Assembly (NCBI GenBank): GCA_010405405.1
Contig: MU004230.1
Location: forward strand, 2,191,744-2,255,743
Length of the DNA stretch: 64,000 nt
From: Microthyrium microscopicum
Lineage: Eukaryota; Ascomycota; Dothideomycetes; Microthyriales; Microthyriaceae
Direction: 5' to 3'
Part shown: positions 12,901 through 23,196 of the stretch, piece by piece
Layout of the letters: the number at the start of each line of letters is the position of its first letter
Position numbering within the stretch: the first letter of the stretch is position 1
Notes under the pieces: model-generated
The model's input: the letters and a program-made list of their open reading frames with translations, nothing else
Told to the model about the DNA's origin: nothing
The model's database searches: none
Position numbers and translations under genes: made by a program

Positions 12901-13721
12901 CGATCGAAAAAATCGATCATCAGGACTTTGTATAGATTCCAATGGGGCTGCGAGAAGCGAAGCGTATGCACGTTTTTCATGTTGGCAATGGCCAGTCGAA
13001 GTAAATCGATAGTTCGGCGATCAGTCGAGAGCGTCTGGCGGCCTGAACAAGACCACACCAAGTCGCTGAACAACTCTGGTATCGGCAGATGACAACGATG
13101 GGTAACAATACGAACATTCTCTGCGAGATCCGGCCGCGTTGAAAGTAGATAGAGCTTTCGTATCAAAGGAGTATCGTCGTGTTGATCCATACCAAGCACA
13201 TTTGAGGAACCCGTAAGCGAAGCATATCGACTGTCTCGTCGACGCCTCTCATTATCTGCGACTTCTGCAGGACCCAACGGGTTTAAGTCCCATGACGGAT
13301 AAACTCCACGGTTGCCGTTGGTTACATCGCCGAAGGGAGCTCGACTGGCTCTGCGAGGGTTCGCGCTTGTTGGCGCCTCCGGGCCAAACACCAGTGGGAT
13401 ACCTGGGAGGGAGTCGGCGTCAAGATCCTTCTCTGGAGCCACATCAGGTCGATAGTCGTATTTGTCAAGATCTCGACGAGGAGAGCAATCGTCCACGAGA
13501 TCTAAATGATGCCAAATGATAGCTTCGGCATATGGATGAAGATGAGCGCATGTTAAGTTGATCGATTTGAGGGTGTTGCGAGATAGGTATGAGAAGATAG
13601 AACTAAGAATCTCTGATGGTAGCCGAGTGATGTTAAGTTTGCTCTTGGGTGAGGTTGAGGACTCGTCTATGGCGAGATCTGCTAGACCTTCCGACTCGAT
13701 ATTCACTGATGGTGTAGCCAT
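9949..13721 (-). CDS. Large F-box protein, substrate unknown
   Basis: Three long exons (13721-12615, 12514-11198, 11094-9949) splice in frame to 1189 residues. Introns are 12515-12614 (GTAAGC..GATAG, 100 nt) and 11095-11197 (GTATGT..TTTAG, 103 nt), both longer than most introns in the window. An F-box lies near residues 30-75, around LPSEILSSIFSYLSRNTLKSINLTC. It would bind Skp1 in an SCF ubiquitin ligase. The rest has no domain I recognise. The middle exon has leucine-rich segments, such as LTLDWIILRPPTRLNL, that could be irregular LRR-like repeats. The last exon is rich in Trp and aromatic residues and carries a Ser-rich acidic patch. The three parts were joined because both junctions conserve phase and sit at good splice sites. 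A split into separate genes is possible but less likely, as the two downstream frames lack convincing ATG starts. Confidence 0.7.
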
Positions 13722-15103
13722 GTTTCACATAGCATGAGGTTGATCAGACCAGTGGAAACGGCTCGCTCGAGAATATAAGAAAGCTACAACATCGAGGAAC
13801 GTAAGAAGGAGTATGCAGAGATTGGAGTTGAGCAGCGAAGAGCATAGGAATGAAGTAGAGTACCTGCAAGAACCATTGATGTGGCTTGGGAGTAGTCAGG
13901 TACATATGTACCCCTCAATCAACAGCCAACGACAACCCCAAGAAGGCGAACTGAAGCATTTGGGCATTTACGAATGAATCAATTGGAAAAGGGGTGAATA
14001 TTGTATCGAGCACAGCTTTTGATATCTCTTCATTGTGGAAATATCACCCTTCTCCAGAACCGAAATTATCATTCAATTGCCCGCGAATTGACGCGAAAGA
14101 TGGAGAAGCGTCAAGATAACTGGTATGAGCATGGTCATCATGAGCTGGTCTATTGGACGCGAGAGCTATCATGTAGACCAACCCGCTGCCGAAATTTATG
14201 TCGGCCATTCTGGAGTGTAGTTTTCAGTTTTGATCTCTTATTCACCTCATGTGGTTACCACTAGTATTTTCTGATCCGCTGCTGATATTTCCTCCTTGTC
14301 TACCACGCAACCTCCTGGAAACTAGAAATCCTCCAAAGCAGTGGTGCTGTTCTACCGGTAAGGTTCATACACAGGTAAGTACAAGCTTCAATAACGGAGA
14401 GCCACAATACATACTGAACAAACGTTGTTGAGATATCTCAGCCTCTATGTTTGTTAGTATACGGTTCTGAAATAGGGTAATCAATAGCTAAAGTACGCTA
14501 ATGATAATGGCCTTGCTGGCACGAAGACATCATGCATGATATTAGGAAGGTAGCCATAGAGTGCCATGGGAGCCACAACATGGCTTATTTCAACACAAGA
14601 TAATATATGACTAGAATTTATCCAGCTTTTGGAGCTACAAGATTTGCGCTACTAAGCATATTGAAGCTTGCCATTTTATCTTTGTTGATATTCTGACAGG
14701 TACATAGACAAATATCCTGTGAATCAGCTTGTGCTATGGGTCACCTGGTGAATTGCTTCATCTTAATGCGCATCAGATGGGAGATCACTCGGACGGCAGA
14801 TTCACAGGGCAGATACTACGATATATCGATTATAATAGCGCAAACATAAATTGAAGCTCGGAGTATTACCCAATTAGGCATGTGAGATACTTTGGTGGTG
14901 GAGGTGTCAAGTTGCCCCGCGGTGATATTGGTACCCCTCATTGGTCTAAACCAAACGAGCATGGATTTGATATTTGGACGGCAAAGTGTTTGAACTGACG
15001 GCCTCGAGAGTTCTTAGAACTTGCATCACCTTACATTTTCTTCGAGCTTATACCTCATCCAATATCCGACTACCCTCTTCCAGTAACAATCCAGTTCGAA
15101 AAC
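13722..15103. other. Divergent promoter region, no gene seen
   Basis: About 1.4 kb between the starts of the F-box gene (minus) and TMA22 (plus). Open frames are at most 87 codons and look random. This should hold the promoters and 5' leaders of both genes. Confidence 0.5.
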
Positions 15104-15827
15104 ATGGCAGAGGCATCCACAGCTGTGCCTGCTTTGCAAGTCATATATTGCGGAGGTATGTTGCCATGATCACTTCCAGAACTCGAAACTAATATGATCA
15201 GTCTGTTCATTACCACCCGAGGTATTAGCTCCTGAATGACCCTCGTTCGCGAATCCGTCTGATCCATTTTAGTACTGCGAATTTGGCGGCACCACCAAGA
15301 AATGCGAAGACTGGCTCAAAGAAAATGAGCCAGAAATGCACGAAGAGATCTACTCCGAAGGTACATACTCCACCCATCCTCCACCCACCCATATCTAAAA
15401 GACATCTCACATAGAAGCGCTCGCCGCAAACATGACCAACCTTTCCGTCGCCGCCCAAGAACGCGCTGAAAAAGACGCTGCCAAAAAAGCCGCCAAAGCA
15501 TCTGCCGCAGAGTCCCGCGAAGCCGAGAAACGCGCCACATCCAAAGTCCTGATCAAGCGCGTAGAGCGCAGCAAGCGCAAGTACGTGACAGCGGTGCAAG
15601 GACTCGAAGCCTTTGGGCTGGACATTAAAAAGGTGGCGAAGGACTTTGGCAAGAAGTTTGCTACGGGTAGTAGTGTTACGAAGATACCGGGCGGTGGGGA
15701 AGAGATTACGATACAGGGCGATCTGAGCGCGGAGATTGAGGACTTTGTGCTGGAGACGTGGACGCAGATTCCGGAGGATAATATTGAGGTTATAGAAGCT
15801 AAGAAGAAGAAAGGCGGAGAGACATGA
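15104..15827 (+). CDS. TMA22: TMA22/DENR, translation re-initiation and ribosome recycling factor
   Basis: Four exons (15104-15155, 15202-15221, 15273-15360, 15415-15827) give 190 residues, the usual length for fungal Tma22. The second exon is only 20 nt. Residues 14-40 form the DENR N-terminal Cys-rich segment (YCGVCSLPPEYCEF..KKC). A Lys/Ala/Glu-rich linker follows, and a C-terminal SUI1/eIF1-like domain occupies roughly residues 100-180 (VERSKRKYVTAVQGLEAF onward). The family partners with Tma20/MCT-1 to remove deacylated tRNA and mRNA from post-termination 40S subunits and to help re-initiation, acting in the cytosol. The gene is convergent with RAD17, with only 131 bp between stop codons. 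Without the three introns the open frame would seem to start at an internal Met and lack the Cys-rich part. Confidence 0.9.
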
Positions 15828-15958
15828 GCTCAGATGAGGAAAGGAGCAGGAGAAACATGAGGTCTAGCATGGTATGGGTATATTATGCGATATTTGAAAT
15901 GCTCGCGGTGGTTTGACTAGGTATGTATATTGGAGTGCCGATGCAATGATGTCCAGCA

Positions 15959-18508
15959 CTATTCATCGTCAACTATATCATCATCTGAAAGCACGAGGCC
16001 TTCAATCTCCTTCTGAACAGATTCGGAACCTTTAGCAAGAATTCCCACGTTCTTCCGTTTGACCGGAGAGCCGTCAACAGGTTTATCTGTACTCCACTGT
16101 TCTGTGCTCTGACCTGCTGTATCTACTTCTTCCTCTTCTTCGTCATTTGCCATTATAGCAGTGATACCACCAAATGAAACCACTTTCTCAAGTTGCTTTA
16201 GCAGTGAGGTCTTCGAAGCAGTAGCTCGGCGTTTCTCGATGAAATGCACATATGGAAGTCTCTCAAGTAGAAGCTCACCCTTGGTTGCGCCTCGTGCCAC
16301 AAGACTCGTCTCTGTCTCGGAAGTTGAAGCGGCAGTTTGGGATCCCAGTGCCCCGGGAAATTTGGAGTTCTTTTGCCATGTCGTGACGCTACCCAGCGCT
16401 TGTTTTGAACGATTTCGAGCTCGGAGCTCGTCCTCAAACAAGCCATTGCGATACTTGTCATTGAAGAGGTCCACCAACTCCTCGATCTGTTCTTTCTTCC
16501 TCCATAGCCGCAAGGACGTTGGATATAGCATCTGGAATGCACTAGTGCCGCGCCCAGTTTTTCCTCGACCTGCCACATACTCGGGTGGCGGTGTACTACG
16601 CTTCACGGGATGCGGTAGATTGAAGAGTATACCTCGAACGCTGGCATTGAAGCTGATTTCATCCTGGCGTAGAGCATCCGTAGTGGTGCCTTGAAATGTG
16701 TATCTCGACTGGTTCGTGGCGAAACGATCAGGACATAATAGATCCGAGTCTGACAATGAATCCAGACATCCATTGACAGTGTCCAGAGTGTCTTCATCAG
16801 TAAGCCCTGAGCACGAGAGAGCGTAGTTTTCGTGCAGTGCCAGTATAAAAATATGAATATCAGTCCCTAGCTCATTCAGTAGGCCTTCAACATCTATTTC
16901 AGATGCTTTCGGACGTTGGTACTGAGGCAACCATGGAGGTGGTTGTGGTGGAGGTGTATCCGTGGCAGGAGGCAATTCTCTCTTGTTATACACAACCTTT
17001 CCCACTGCATGGAAGATGCCCAAGGTGTTCTCTCGTTGTGTGATCATCTCAAGAGACTGCTTTTCCATGCTGGTAAGCTCTCCTGCAGCTGCGCCTTTCT
17101 TTCCTTTGGTGAACTGGATCTTGCCACTCCAGTCAGCCTCGCCGCCTTTGTGAAGACAGAAGAACTCTAAAGCTGAGACGGCACTGCGAATATCGCCAGC
17201 TTCAGAGATGTGCTGAAGCACTGCTTGTCCAGGTGCAAATCGTCTCCCGGATCTTCGCGCTTCTTTCTTCAAGATGAGATCCAATGCTTTGGACATGAAT
17301 GTGGGCGCAATCCGGTTGAACTCTATCAGGGTAGTTCCAACATGGTTAATGATCTCAGATCCAAGTAGTCTATGCGCCGTAAAGCTGTCAGCAGCAGCGG
17401 TCGAGGTTGTCAATAGGGATTCTGATATGATCATTATTACGGGCACAACAGGGGCCTGGTTGGATTTCTGAGCGAAAAAGTCATCTGTCGATGGCGTTGC
17501 TGCAGCCAGAAAATGCAACACAGCCTTTCGGAAACCTTGCACGGCGGAGGATGACTGTGAATACGTATTTGGAAATTCTTCGACTAATATGGCATGTCCA
17601 CCGTGTGTCGTTTCCGCGATTTTGACCTGCCCAGGGCCGAAAAGCTCGAGGGAGCCAAACAAGCTCGTTCTACCCACGAATTCTTCGAATTGAGAAGCAA
17701 GTGACATTCCGGGGTCGGTTGAATCTGGATTGCGCCACTCAGTCAATTTCAGACCAAGTTTTTGGGCAAGTAGTTTTATTGTGGTAGTTTTTCCAGTTCC
17801 TGCGCCTCCCTTTAGAATCAGTAGCCTCTCCCGGCCTTTTCCAGAAATTGTGCGAGTCAGCCAATCGCGAACATCCTGAACCTTCCTCTTGTGTACTGCG
17901 ACCTCATCAAGGTCCACGGGACCATACTGCTCTGTCCAGGGTCTCTTTTCTTGCTTCGCGATAGCTTGCGGAGCACCGAAAGGCTGACTTCCTGGTCCAT
18001 TTGAGCCTGCCTGACTTGGTAGAAACTTCTGGGATGCTGGAGGTCGACCATTACTATCACCATTCACTGGAGTAATCTTCCTCCTCTTCACAGAAGCAAT
18101 GGAGTATGCAAATGACGAGACATTGCCATCTTCATCTGAGGAATCAACAATCAAGTCGTCCTCAAGATCAATGCCCTGAACCGATCCTTTATCGGGGCTT
18201 ACAGATCGCTTGAGACTCTGTCTTTGGGTAGCGTTGTTGAAGAACGAATGTATGGTCTTGTTTTTGCTTGCGGGCGAATTTGTATTAGATCTCGGTTGGG
18301 GAGGTTTGGCTTTCCGCGTTGGAACCGCTCTACGAACGGGGAGTGATGCCTTTGTGGATTTGGTAGGCGATTCTGCTCCAGTGGTGCCGGATTTGTTCAA
18401 TGCTGCTCGAGCAAATGCTGCTTGAATGCTTCCCTTGGGAGTTTCGGGACTCGATGGTCCTTTGTTCTCCTCATCAGACTCAACTACAGCCCGCTTCCGC
18501 CGAGCCAT
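15959..18508 (-). CDS. RAD17: RAD17, checkpoint clamp loader large subunit
   Basis: A single-exon frame of 849 residues. An N-terminal basic, Ser-rich region holds a PIP-like QKxxxSFF variant around TIHSFFNNATQRQSL. It is followed by PWTEQYGP and an AAA+ module with Walker A GGAGTGKTTT near residue 233. A hydrophobic strand ending in EEFP (ILVEEFP) serves as Walker B. The C-terminal third is the Rad17 lid/collar region and ends in an acidic tail (SDDDIVDDE). The protein replaces RFC1 in the Rad17-RFC complex, which loads the 9-1-1 clamp at damaged DNA and activates the ATR checkpoint in the nucleus. It shares an upstream region of under 400 bp with the divergent coiled-coil gene. Its tail end is convergent with TMA22. 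Confidence 0.9.
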   Translation of the reverse strand: MARRKRAVVESDEENKGPSSPETPKGSIQAAFARAALNKSGTTGAESPTKSTKASLPVRRAVPTRKAKPPQPRSNTNSPASKNKTIHSFFNNATQRQSLKRSVSPDKGSVQGIDLEDDLIVDSSDEDGNVSSFAYSIASVKRRKITPVNGDSNGRPPASQKFLPSQAGSNGPGSQPFGAPQAIAKQEKRPWTEQYGPVDLDEVAVHKRKVQDVRDWLTRTISGKGRERLLILKGGAGTGKTTTIKLLAQKLGLKLTEWRNPDSTDPGMSLASQFEEFVGRTSLFGSLELFGPGQVKIAETTHGGHAILVEEFPNTYSQSSSAVQGFRKAVLHFLAAATPSTDDFFAQKSNQAPVVPVIMIISESLLTTSTAAADSFTAHRLLGSEIINHVGTTLIEFNRIAPTFMSKALDLILKKEARRSGRRFAPGQAVLQHISEAGDIRSAVSALEFFCLHKGGEADWSGKIQFTKGKKGAAAGELTSMEKQSLEMITQRENTLGIFHAVGKVVYNKRELPPATDTPPPQPPPWLPQYQRPKASEIDVEGLLNELGTDIHIFILALHENYALSCSGLTDEDTLDTVNGCLDSLSDSDLLCPDRFATNQSRYTFQGTTTDALRQDEISFNASVRGILFNLPHPVKRSTPPPEYVAGRGKTGRGTSAFQMLYPTSLRLWRKKEQIEELVDLFNDKYRNGLFEDELRARNRSKQALGSVTTWQKNSKFPGALGSQTAASTSETETSLVARGATKGELLLERLPYVHFIEKRRATASKTSLLKQLEKVVSFGGITAIMANDEEEEEVDTAGQSTEQWSTDKPVDGSPVKRKNVGILAKGSESVQKEIEGLVLSDDDIVDDE

Positions 18509-18894
18509 CCTGAGAATGATTTCCGACCGCTATCAGTTCTCATGACTCTATATCGTCCGATCGGGCATTGGCTTGACGGCGTTCATGCGCTAGAAGGAAG
18601 TAGGCTGTTTTAGGGTATTATTTGAGATGTAGATGAGAATTAGTTGCGCAGCTCATACAAGAGAACAAATTGAATTAGGAAGAAGTGGGAACAAATACAG
18701 GTGATGCTTTGCTTTGGGATTTGATAGCATGAGGTCGAAATTCGAGGCCGCTATACCGTTGCCGCGCGGAAAGGATCGCGCTAAGCACAACGCGCTGTCA
18801 CGTGTCAGGGGTTAAATTAGTTTAGCGCGTGTTTAGACATTCAATGGACATCCAAAGTTTGTGGGGTCAGAAAAGAGGTTTACCAAACGATACA
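18509..18894. promoter_or_regulatory. Bidirectional promoter, RAD17 and coiled-coil gene
   Basis: This 386-bp spacer lies between two divergent start codons. It carries a CACGTG E-box at 18799-18804 and several GCGC-rich motifs between 18760 and 18830 (for example TTTAGCGCG). I infer a shared promoter from the geometry. Factor identity is not established. Confidence 0.45.
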
Positions 18895-20229
18895 ATGGCT
18901 TCTCCACCTTGTCCAGTTCCTCTGGTGGAGGATGCGCTTCGACCATATATTCGAAGTCGCCAGGAGGTCCTTCAAATCCGGCAAGATATCAGCTCTGCCT
19001 TGCAGGCTAGAATCGGCAGTCAGATCTCTATAACGCAGCTGATATCAGGCTCTGGAATCCCAGAGTCCGCGGAATCAAGTACTTCCTCAAGTACGTCTGG
19101 CCTGCACAAGCAGTTCTTTGATGCTCTGGCTGCTCATCGCGCCGCTCAAGCGAAATACGAAGCTGCAACCACGGATCTCAAGAACCTTCGCCAATTCAGT
19201 CGGGACAACCCCACAGCTGCGCCTTCGCAGAATGGAAACGATGTCCAGCGCTACGTCAGATCGGTACGGCAGAGGCAACAGCAAGAGCGTATGGAAGTGG
19301 TCAAAAGAGCGCTAGTGCGACTGGATGAAATGGAGCCTCATGCTGCCAAAGTAGATGTCAAATCAGCCGTGAAGGAGAAACTTGGACTACCTCCAGATCC
19401 TCCATCCATGGCGATAGACCAGGAACACATATCTGGCCAAATCGATGAACTTTCTCTCAAGCTCAAGAAAACCCTACTTCAGGCCAAATCCGACCTGGCC
19501 ACATCGAATCAATCGAAACAGCGATCGCAGGAGGAATTGGACAGATTTGGCAAAATCCCGCACGATGTCAGACTAGCGGCCCTAATGAAAGCTCGACAAG
19601 AGCTCATCCAGTGGATCGAAACCGAGCTGAGCAAGGTCTCTGAGGACGAGGAGGAACCGGAGGACGGATTCGAAGATGACCACATTGGACATCAAGACTC
19701 TGCGCAAGAAGTACAATTCCAAGTGCAAGGATTATACGAACGATATGTTTCAACTCGACAATCCCTCCTGGACGATATGGAAATGGTTGAAACAGGCGCC
19801 TTGCCCGATGACCCAATAACCATGCCCAAGCAACCATCCACGCCCGCTGGTCGGAGCAGAGCTGGCACCACACAACCAACGCTCACAGCATCGGAGCTGT
19901 TGGCGGTTCTACCGACGCTTGTGCAGACTTCTCGGGACGAAGCTTCTTTGTTGCAGCGAACTGCATTCTTGCGCAAGCAGGCTAACATTGCCTCGAGCGA
20001 GACTAAGCAAACTGTTCAACGATTGGCTGGAGAGAGCCATCTTGTGCCGCCACAAACAGACAACATTGCTGCGTGGGATGTCGCGGCGACTGAGTCAACT
20101 GAGAAGACACGAGCGTTCGTGAAAGAGCATGTCAAGGCTGGCCTGGATAGCATAGGCCATGCTCGGGAGGTACTGGCAACAATCCAAGCAAAAAGGTCCG
20201 CACTGGAGCATCTCAAAGGCACGTTATAA
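18895..20229 (+). CDS. Coiled-coil protein of unknown function
   Basis: An uninterrupted frame. I prefer ATG 18895 (MASPPCPVPLVEDALRPYI), which has A at -3 and G at +4, giving 444 residues. An in-frame ATG at 18844 would add 17 residues. Long helical, charged stretches occupy residues 15-60, 95-250 and 300-440, with heptad-like spacing (for example RYVRSVRQRQQQERMEVVKR and IDELSLKLKKTLLQAKSDL). A strongly acidic loop (SEDEEEPEDGFEDD) sits near the middle. No catalytic motif, signal peptide or membrane span is visible. The shape suggests a structural subunit, for example of a kinetochore or cytoskeletal complex, but I cannot name the family. Divergent pairing with RAD17 may mean shared expression timing, and nothing more. 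Confidence 0.75.
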   Translation: MASPPCPVPLVEDALRPYIRSRQEVLQIRQDISSALQARIGSQISITQLISGSGIPESAESSTSSSTSGLHKQFFDALAAHRAAQAKYEAATTDLKNLRQFSRDNPTAAPSQNGNDVQRYVRSVRQRQQQERMEVVKRALVRLDEMEPHAAKVDVKSAVKEKLGLPPDPPSMAIDQEHISGQIDELSLKLKKTLLQAKSDLATSNQSKQRSQEELDRFGKIPHDVRLAALMKARQELIQWIETELSKVSEDEEEPEDGFEDDHIGHQDSAQEVQFQVQGLYERYVSTRQSLLDDMEMVETGALPDDPITMPKQPSTPAGRSRAGTTQPTLTASELLAVLPTLVQTSRDEASLLQRTAFLRKQANIASSETKQTVQRLAGESHLVPPQTDNIAAWDVAATESTEKTRAFVKEHVKAGLDSIGHAREVLATIQAKRSALEHLKGTL

Positions 20230-20355
20230 TGATGATATGATGTCGTATATGATAAACCGAATGTCGCTATGTAGCCATGAAATTCACCATTATCACAGCC
20301 GTATTCTTCGTCAAATTAAGCACTACCGAGCAACACTAGCAGCCACCCTTCCTCT

Positions 20356-21653
20356 TCATGGCGCCGTAGCAGCAACATAAACCTCCTTTGCCTTGAATTT
20401 ATCAACGTCAGGCGGATCCAACAAATCCCTAACATTCCTCACAACCCTCAACTCCACCGCCTTCGTCAACTTCAAATGTCTCCTCGTCTCCGCATCTGTC
20501 GCATCCTCCTCATCCCTCGTCTGCCCCGTCCTCCCATCTTCACTCTCAATCGCACGTTTCTCCGCCTGATACGCCTGATCCGTCTTCTTTAGCACCGCCT
20601 GCATACTAGCCACCACCTTTTCCGCCGCCAGCGCCAACGGCAACTCCGCAGCCTCCACTTCATCCCCACTCACCCAGCCCTGCACTCCATCCAATTTCGC
20701 AGTTACCGCAGCTTGCCGTAGCCGGGCAACGAGCAGTGCGGCAAACATGTCGCCCGTGCCGGTGAAGTAGACGGGGAAGTAGGGTACGTCGATGCGGAAT
20801 ACGCGCGCGGACATGTCGCTACGGGCGGTGGAGCCGACAATGGCGATTGTGTCGGTGGCGTCGCTAAGTTTAGTGCTGGTGACGAAGATGTGCGGGAGGC
20901 GGTACTTGGTATGCATGAGCTGGATGGCGGAGACGAGGGAGGAGGTGTCGGTTATGGTGGTGGAGGTGAGTGTTTCGAGCTCGAATTGATTGGGGAGGAC
21001 GAGATCGCAGTCGCGGAGAATGCTGCGGTAGACGGGCGTTTCGGCTTCGGGGACGTAGAGTTTGCCGTTGTCGCCGAGGACGGGGTCCAGGACTGTGGAT
21101 TGGTTAGTTTGCTTGTGCTGACGGGGGACAGGAAGCAGTGTGTATATACCCCAGAAGAAGGAACCGGGTTTGATAGATGCTTGGAGCCGTAGTTCGCGGC
21201 CTATGCGGGCTACGGCTTCGACTGCTTCGGCGCTGGGGATGTAGCCTGAGAGCATCATGTCGAAGTTGACGAGGCTGGATTGCTTGAGACCTTCGTAGAG
21301 ATCAGAGATCTGATCTGCGGTGGTTTTGGTTCCTTTGATCTGTCGATAACCAGTATGATTACCTATACTGCATCAGTTCGACCGCTATGAATGAATTGCA
21401 TGATATCGTCCTACTGTAGTTTACTGTGTTGATAGAAGATACATCGCATCCTAGTGCTTGCATGACGAAAGTTGCCACTTTGTTGCCGACGTAGCTATGT
21501 AAATCAGCGTGGAAGTCTTATTTGACGACTCTCACACGAACCCATAGACGACCTATGAAATTAGTGGTTGAAGACTACGAGCAATATAGCACTTACATGA
21601 CTGGCAATAGCGAGCACGCGAGTTTCAGGAATCAAATCATTAGCTTCTGCCAT
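20356..21653 (-). CDS. BUD16: Pyridoxal kinase (PdxK/Bud16 type)
   Basis: Five exons (21653-21597, 21542-21552 of 11 nt, 21494-21415, 21362-21150, 21092-20356) give 365 residues. The N terminus reads MAEANDLIPETRVLAIASH, then VVYG from the micro-exon, then YVGNKVATFVMQALGCDV and NYSNHTGY. This is the pyridoxal-kinase ribokinase-fold start (SxVxxGyVGN, NfSNHTGY). VLDPVLGDNGKLYVP, LPNQFELETL and the GTGDMFAAL anion hole with its catalytic Asp follow. The enzyme phosphorylates vitamin B6 vitamers with ATP to supply pyridoxal 5'-phosphate in the cytosol. The last intron (21093-21149) contains no stop in the coding frame, so an unspliced reading would wrongly insert 19 residues before LDPV. The C-terminal 100 residues include a charged, low-complexity insert (TRDEEDATDAETRR), common in fungal orthologues. 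Confidence 0.88.
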
Positions 21654-22173
21654 AATCCTGCGAGTGGCTACGAGCCCAATTTGCACCTTCAAAGAACGTA
21701 TGAGCTGATTCACGATAACGATCAGCTTTCTCAAAGTTTCTTGTACAATAGAATTCATTTAGGAGTGGTGAGGGACTAGGAGGTTTTGGAATCCCCGCGA
21801 TCAACATGAGGGAGATATCGGGATATCGATAAGCCGATGTCGTCTTACCGCTGTTTGCGCCTTTCTTAATCAAAACTGACTGTTTGCTCTAGTAACATTT
21901 CGTGAAGCTTGGAGAAGACGAGGTGTTCAGCATTAAATATATTCAACAATTCGAAAGGCAGAGGTCCAATGTTGTAGCTTCATTAGAGTGACCACAGGGA
22001 TCATCTACATGGAATTATCACCAACACAAGTGATACCATGGTTATGCCCAGTACAAACTTTCTATCGTTTCGCCGTCCCGCATTCTGTGTTGTTCTTTTC
22101 ACAGTGTTATTCGTAAACGCTTGTTCCATTAATACAGCACATAGTGATAGCAGACATTCCATCATCGCGTCAT
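21654..22173. other. Spacer between pyridoxal kinase start and PCNA stop
   Basis: About 520 bp holding the pyridoxal kinase promoter and the PCNA 3' untranslated region. No coding frame of note is seen. Confidence 0.5.
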
Positions 22174-23196
22174 CTATTCATCATCGCCGATCTAGGACAT
22201 AGTTAGCCATTGTAGCTATGTTATGGACAAATTCACAAACCTTGGGCGCGAGGTAGAATCGCAGGTAGCTGCTATTGCCGCCGCTGAGCTCATACTCGAC
22301 GAGTAGAGGAACTTCGTTGGAGAGGGAGAGTTTGACCTTGCTGGCAAGGCTGGTGGCTTTAGTGAAGTTGACCAGGTATTTTAGCGAGAAGCTCAAGGCC
22401 ACGGGCTCAGAAAGATCAATCTCAACGCTCTGCTCTGGCTTATCGACGTTGCTGTGTTGCTTGAGTGTAACGGATCCAGTACCAATATCACCAGCAGCAG
22501 CGAATTTGACACCCTCCTTGGTGCACTCGATGGACACTATGCAGTGGTTAGAGACTACTTAGATTGAGATAAGAAGTATTCGTACCAGACTCGGAGATGT
22601 TCATGAGATCTTTGCAGATGCGTTGGAACTCGTTGGAAGGCATTGATATGGAGGCAGCATACTCGGTCTCTGGGATACCCAGGTGCTCCTGATCAATGTC
22701 CATGAGTTTGAGATCGTACTCGCTGATACGGTCCTTCTCTGAGCTCTCGAAGACCAGATTGACGACATCGGGTGCATCTTCAGCCTTGAGAGTAAGGATA
22801 TCCGATGATTGTGCGGCGCGTAGGACTTTGGTTAGGGAGCTGAGGTTGATACCAAGCGCAATGTTGCGATCGCATCGGTATGGAGAAAATGCTTCAGCCT
22901 TGAGCATCATGGAAACGAGGGCAACGTGGGAGTTGTCCATGGCTTGTAGCGCAATGCCAGAGTCATTGCAGTCGAAGTTGCAATCATTGACGAGTCCGGA
23001 GATGGCCTCGACAACTGTCATTGATTAGCCATAGATATTCTTTATATTTTACGCAGGCTGAGGAGGATATATAGGTGATCGCAGCATAAATGAATAGCTC
23101 ACCTTTCTTCAGGAGGTCGGCCTGTTCTAGACGTGATTCAAGCACTAGATCAACGGGTCAGAGATAGAAATACCAAGAGGCTGAAATGGACTCACT
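22174..23196 (-). CDS. PCNA: PCNA, DNA sliding clamp
   Basis: Five coding pieces give 261 residues: 23196 (the single A of the start codon), 23144-23103, 23014-22586, 22536-22241 and 22191-22174. The protein starts [19 protein letters not shown] and contains [20 protein letters not shown]. It continues through the interdomain connector region ([16 protein letters not shown]) and ends YLAPKIGDDE, the standard PCNA tail. It forms the homotrimeric ring that tethers DNA polymerases and repair enzymes at forks. The start codon is split by intron 23145-23195 (GTGAGT..CTAG), A before it and TG after. The unspliced frame has a TGA upstream of the Leu-2 codon and no ATG, so splicing is needed to create the start. 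The other introns are 23015-23102, 22537-22585 and 22192-22240. Confidence 0.93.

Noticed and set aside
16161-16694. 177-codon antisense frame in RAD17
   Set aside because: RAD17 is clearly the coding strand and the antisense product has no recognisable feature.
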